This document shows, piece after piece, positions 4,464 to 7,053 of a stretch of 7,053 bases of DNA. Below the pieces are notes generated by a model. That model was not told the DNA's origin. It was given only the letters and a program-made list of their open reading frames with translations, and made no database searches. Positions within the stretch are counted from its first letter, which is position 1, and the number at the start of each line of letters is the position of its first letter. The translations under genes were made by a program, and so were the position numbers. The stretch comes from Desulfobacterales bacterium (GTDB lineage: Bacteria; Desulfobacterota; Desulfobacteria; Desulfobacterales; 4be13): NCBI GenBank assembly GCA_029934695.1, contig JAOZLU010000104.1, positions 8,588 to 15,640 on the forward strand. Direction: 5' to 3'.

Positions 4464-6908
4464 ATGATAAACCTTCCGAAAATTTTCAAACAAGACGGAG
4501 ATTCGTCCAAATTGATGTTTCCACTTTTGCCATTAAGAGATATTGTGGTGTTTCCCCACATGGTTGCCCCGCTTTTTGTGGGGCGTGCAAAATCTGTAAA
4601 CGCCCTTGCCAATGCAATGCACAATGACAAACGGGTGTTCCTTGCAACTCAGAAAAAAGCAGGGGTTGACAACCCCCATCCCAAAGATATCAGTCCCATG
4701 GGGACTGTGGGAACTGTTCTTCAGCTCCTTCGGCTTCCGGATGGCACAGTAAAAGCCCTGATCGAAGGAAAATCCAGAGGCCGTATCCTCCGTTTTGTCC
4801 AGAGTGACAATTTTTTCCAGGTGGAGACAGAACCTGTTGCTGAAGAGAATGAAGTGTCTTCCAAGGGGGTGGCGCTGACAAGGGCCATTGTTGAGAGTTT
4901 CCATGAATATGCCAAGATCAACAAGAGTATTTCAAAGGATCTGGTGAACAATATTTCCGCGATTCCATCCCCTTCACAACTGGCAGATACGCTGTCCGCA
5001 CATTTCGGATTCAAAATTGAAGACAAGCAGAAGCTTTTGGAAGCGGTTTCCTTAGACAAACGCCTTCCCCTCCTTCACCGCCTGATAAAAATGGAAATCG
5101 AAGTTTTCAAGGTGGATCAGAAAATAAAGGGCACCGTCAAGGATCAGATGGAAAAAACTCAGAAGAATTACTATCTCAATGAACAGATGCGGGCCATCAA
5201 AAAGGAGATGGGAACTGAGGAGGATCCGGGTAATGATCTGAGCGAGCTTGAAAAACAGATCAAACGGAAACGGATGTCAAAAGAGGCTGCGGGCAAGGCC
5301 AGGCAGGAATTCAAAAAGCTGAAGATGATGACGCCCATGTCGGCTGAAGCGACAGTGGTGCGCAATTATATTGAATGGATGATCTGTCTCCCCTGGTTTA
5401 ACCGGAACAAGGTCAATACGAACCTCGAAGAAGCTGAAAAGATATTGGATGAAGATCATTACGGGCTTGAAAAACCAAAGGAACGCATTGTGGAATACCT
5501 TGCGGTCCAGGCGCTGATCAAAAAAGTTCGGGGTCCGATCCTCTGTTTTGTCGGTCCTCCGGGTGTTGGAAAAACATCCCTGGCCAAATCTGTTGCAAGG
5601 GCCACAGGGAGAAAATTTGTCCGCCTTTCTCTGGGCGGCGTGAGAGATGAAGCTGAGATCCGGGGGCATCGGCGGACTTATATCGGTGCCATGCCGGGGA
5701 AGGTCATCCAGTCCCTGAAAAAAGTCGGGGTGAACAATCCGGTGTTCTGTCTGGATGAGGTTGACAAGATGAGCATGGATTTCAGGGGCGATCCGTCTGC
5801 CGCACTTCTGGAGGTTCTTGATCCGGAACAGAATTACAGCTTTAATGACCATTATCTGGATGTTGACTACGATCTGACAGATATTCTTTTTATCACGACC
5901 GCCAATGCCCTGCCCAACATACCGCTTCCCCTGCAGGATAGGATGGAGATCATCCGTCTGGCCGGTTATACGGAGCATGAAAAACATTGTATTGCCGAAG
6001 GGTTTCTTATCAGCAAGCAGATGAAGATGAACGGGCTGGAAGGCAGGGATGTGCATTTTTCCAAAAACGCCATTCTCACCGTTGTCCGTGAATATACCCG
6101 TGAGTCAGGGGTAAGAAATCTTGAGCGTGAAATTGCCTCCATCTGCCGGAAGATTGCGCGTAAGGTTGTAAAGAGCAAAGGGGAGGCCACCACCTTTAAG
6201 GTCACCTCCGAATCCATAGCGGAATATCTGGGCCCGCCCAAGTTCAGGCATGGCCAGGTCGAAGAAAAAGATCAGGTCGGCATGGCAACCGGGCTTGCCT
6301 GGACACAGGTGGGGGGTGAACTGCTCTGCATTGAAACTCTGGTTATGCCGGGAAAAGGTGAACTCATTGTCACAGGCAAACTGGGAGATGTGATGAAAGA
6401 ATCTGTTCAGGCTGCTGTAAGTTATACCCGTTCACGCGTTAATCAGCTTCCCATTGACAAAGACTTTCACAAAAAATACGATGTTCATGTTCATGTTCCT
6501 GAGGGTGCCATTCCCAAGGACGGGCCTTCCGCGGGCATAACGATATGCACATCCATTGTGTCAGCCCTTGCAAAGAGGCCCATTCTCCGTGATATTGCCA
6601 TGACCGGTGAGATCACACTGCGGGGGCGTGTGCTTCCCATCGGGGGGCTGAAGGAAAAAATCCTGGCCGCACACAGAGGGGGAATTAACAAGGTTATGAT
6701 TCCCAAAGACAATGAAAAGGATTTGGAGGACATACCGGTCAGTATATCCGAACAGCTCCAAATTACGACGGTGGAGCATATGGATGAGGTGCTGGCCCAT
6801 GCCCTGATTCTGAATGAGGGGGAGACCCTCTTCAGGGAAAACGATATCCCCCTTGGAATGATATCTGCTGAGGTGGAAAAAGATATGCCGTCAACTTCCA
6901 TAAATTAA
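4464..6908 (+). CDS. lon: ATP-dependent Lon protease
   Basis: Lon is a homohexameric AAA+ serine protease of the cytosol that degrades misfolded and short-lived regulatory proteins. The 814-residue product has the LonA order. The N-terminal substrate-binding domain starts at LPLRDIVVFPHM (22-33) and is followed by a charged helical region with the motif NYYLNEQMRAIKKEMG. The AAA+ module has Walker A GPPGVGKT (364-371), pore-loop Tyr406 in TYIGAMPGK and Walker B with Asp431-Glu432. The C-terminal peptidase has catalytic Ser689 in PKDGPSAG and Lys732 in GGLKEK, 43 residues apart as in E. coli Lon. The ATG at 4464 follows AGAGG (4451-4455) at 8 bases. It is about 30 residues longer than E. coli Lon, and all catalytic residues are intact. 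Confidence 0.97.
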   Translation: MINLPKIFKQDGDSSKLMFPLLPLRDIVVFPHMVAPLFVGRAKSVNALANAMHNDKRVFLATQKKAGVDNPHPKDISPMGTVGTVLQLLRLPDGTVKALIEGKSRGRILRFVQSDNFFQVETEPVAEENEVSSKGVALTRAIVESFHEYAKINKSISKDLVNNISAIPSPSQLADTLSAHFGFKIEDKQKLLEAVSLDKRLPLLHRLIKMEIEVFKVDQKIKGTVKDQMEKTQKNYYLNEQMRAIKKEMGTEEDPGNDLSELEKQIKRKRMSKEAAGKARQEFKKLKMMTPMSAEATVVRNYIEWMICLPWFNRNKVNTNLEEAEKILDEDHYGLEKPKERIVEYLAVQALIKKVRGPILCFVGPPGVGKTSLAKSVARATGRKFVRLSLGGVRDEAEIRGHRRTYIGAMPGKVIQSLKKVGVNNPVFCLDEVDKMSMDFRGDPSAALLEVLDPEQNYSFNDHYLDVDYDLTDILFITTANALPNIPLPLQDRMEIIRLAGYTEHEKHCIAEGFLISKQMKMNGLEGRDVHFSKNAILTVVREYTRESGVRNLEREIASICRKIARKVVKSKGEATTFKVTSESIAEYLGPPKFRHGQVEEKDQVGMATGLAWTQVGGELLCIETLVMPGKGELIVTGKLGDVMKESVQAAVSYTRSRVNQLPIDKDFHKKYDVHVHVPEGAIPKDGPSAGITICTSIVSALAKRPILRDIAMTGEITLRGRVLPIGGLKEKILAAHRGGINKVMIPKDNEKDLEDIPVSISEQLQITTVEHMDEVLAHALILNEGETLFRENDIPLGMISAEVEKDMPSTSIN

Positions 6909-6936
6909 TTTTTTTTTAAAAATGTTAAATTAAAGC

Positions 6937-6965
6937 TTGACACTGTTTTTTCAAGCTGGTATTCA
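6937..6965 (+). promoter_or_regulatory. promoter of tRNA-Val
   Basis: A perfect TTGACA (6937-6942) is followed after 17 bases by TATTCA (6960-6965), placing the start near 6972, about six bases before the tRNA. The T9A5 tract at 6909-6922 falls in the UP-element zone. The -35 lies in one arm of a perfect 7-bp inverted repeat, AGCTTGA (6934-6940) with TCAAGCT (6951-6957), which might be an operator. No U-run follows the second arm, so the dyad is not a good terminator for lon. Confidence 0.6.
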
Positions 6966-6977
6966 TTACCTGTTTTC

Positions 6978-7053
6978 GGGCGGGTAGCTCAGTTGGGAGA
7001 GCATCGGCCTTACAAGCCGAGGGTCACAGGTTCAAGCCCTGTTCCGCCTACCA
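6978..7053 (+). tRNA. tRNA-Val (anticodon TAC)
   Basis: This is a complete 76-nt cloverleaf. The acceptor stem is GGGCGGG (6978-6984) with TCCGCCT (7043-7049), with G-T pairs at both ends of the stem. The anticodon stem is TCGGC/GCCGA with loop CTTACAA, so the anticodon is TAC (7011-7013). The T arm is ACAGG-TTCAAGC-CCTGT. The discriminator A is followed by an encoded CCA (7051-7053) that ends exactly at the window edge, so further tRNAs of the same transcript could follow. It lies 69 bases after the lon stop. Confidence 0.97.

Noticed and set aside
5277..6056. 259-codon open frame antisense to lon
   Set aside because: It is a shadow of the conserved AAA+ region of lon without its own start signals.
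6905..6933. Intrinsic terminator after lon
   Set aside because: The only pairing near the T9 tract is A/T-only (TTAATTT with AAATTAA), with no GC stem before the T-run.

Overview
The window is a chromosomal housekeeping segment built around the protein quality-control genes tig, clpP, clpX and lon, all on the + strand and in that order. It is bracketed by tRNA genes: tRNA-Pro(TGG) on the - strand at the left, tRNA-Leu(TAG) just before tig, and tRNA-Val(TAC) ending exactly at the right edge. All three tRNAs encode their own CCA. The gene order, the Lon and ClpX sequences and the moderate base composition suggest a Gram-negative, probably a deltaproteobacterium in the Desulfobacterota. That placement is inferred from general resemblance only and was not tested.

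Layout. Positions 1-108 are a 22-bp tandem repeat that runs off the left edge. Positions 158-234 (-) are tRNA-Pro, followed by about 340 bases with no supportable gene. A TTGACA promoter at 574-602 precedes a structured leader and tRNA-Leu (685-771). With no terminator visible, tig (827-2122) follows 55 bases later and may share the transcript. The 154-base tig-clpP gap holds a long imperfect hairpin (2178-2245) that overlaps a possible 23-codon leader ORF with a good ribosome binding site. clpP (2277-2897, GTG start) and clpX (2899-4140) are one base apart and certainly co-transcribed. clpX has a run of 14 A right after its start codon. The 323-base clpX-lon gap is rich in small repeats: a hairpin at the clpX stop, a 14-bp direct repeat, an 89-base element closed by a perfect 9-bp inverted repeat, and an ACTTTCC heptad tract ending just before the lon ribosome binding site. 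lon (4464-6908) is followed by a T/A tract and a TTGACA promoter for tRNA-Val (6978-7053).

How the genes work together. Trigger factor meets nascent chains at the ribosome exit. ClpX unfolds tagged or damaged proteins and feeds them to the ClpP tetradecamer. Lon independently degrades misfolded and regulatory proteins. All four proteins are full length with their key residues intact, so this is a working folding/proteolysis cluster.

I found no new multi-gene system. The parts that the known genes do not explain are all non-coding or very short: the clpP leader hairpin and ORF, the clpX A-tract, the clpX-lon repeats, the tRNA-Leu leader dyad, the dyad over the tRNA-Val promoter and the left-edge tandem repeat.
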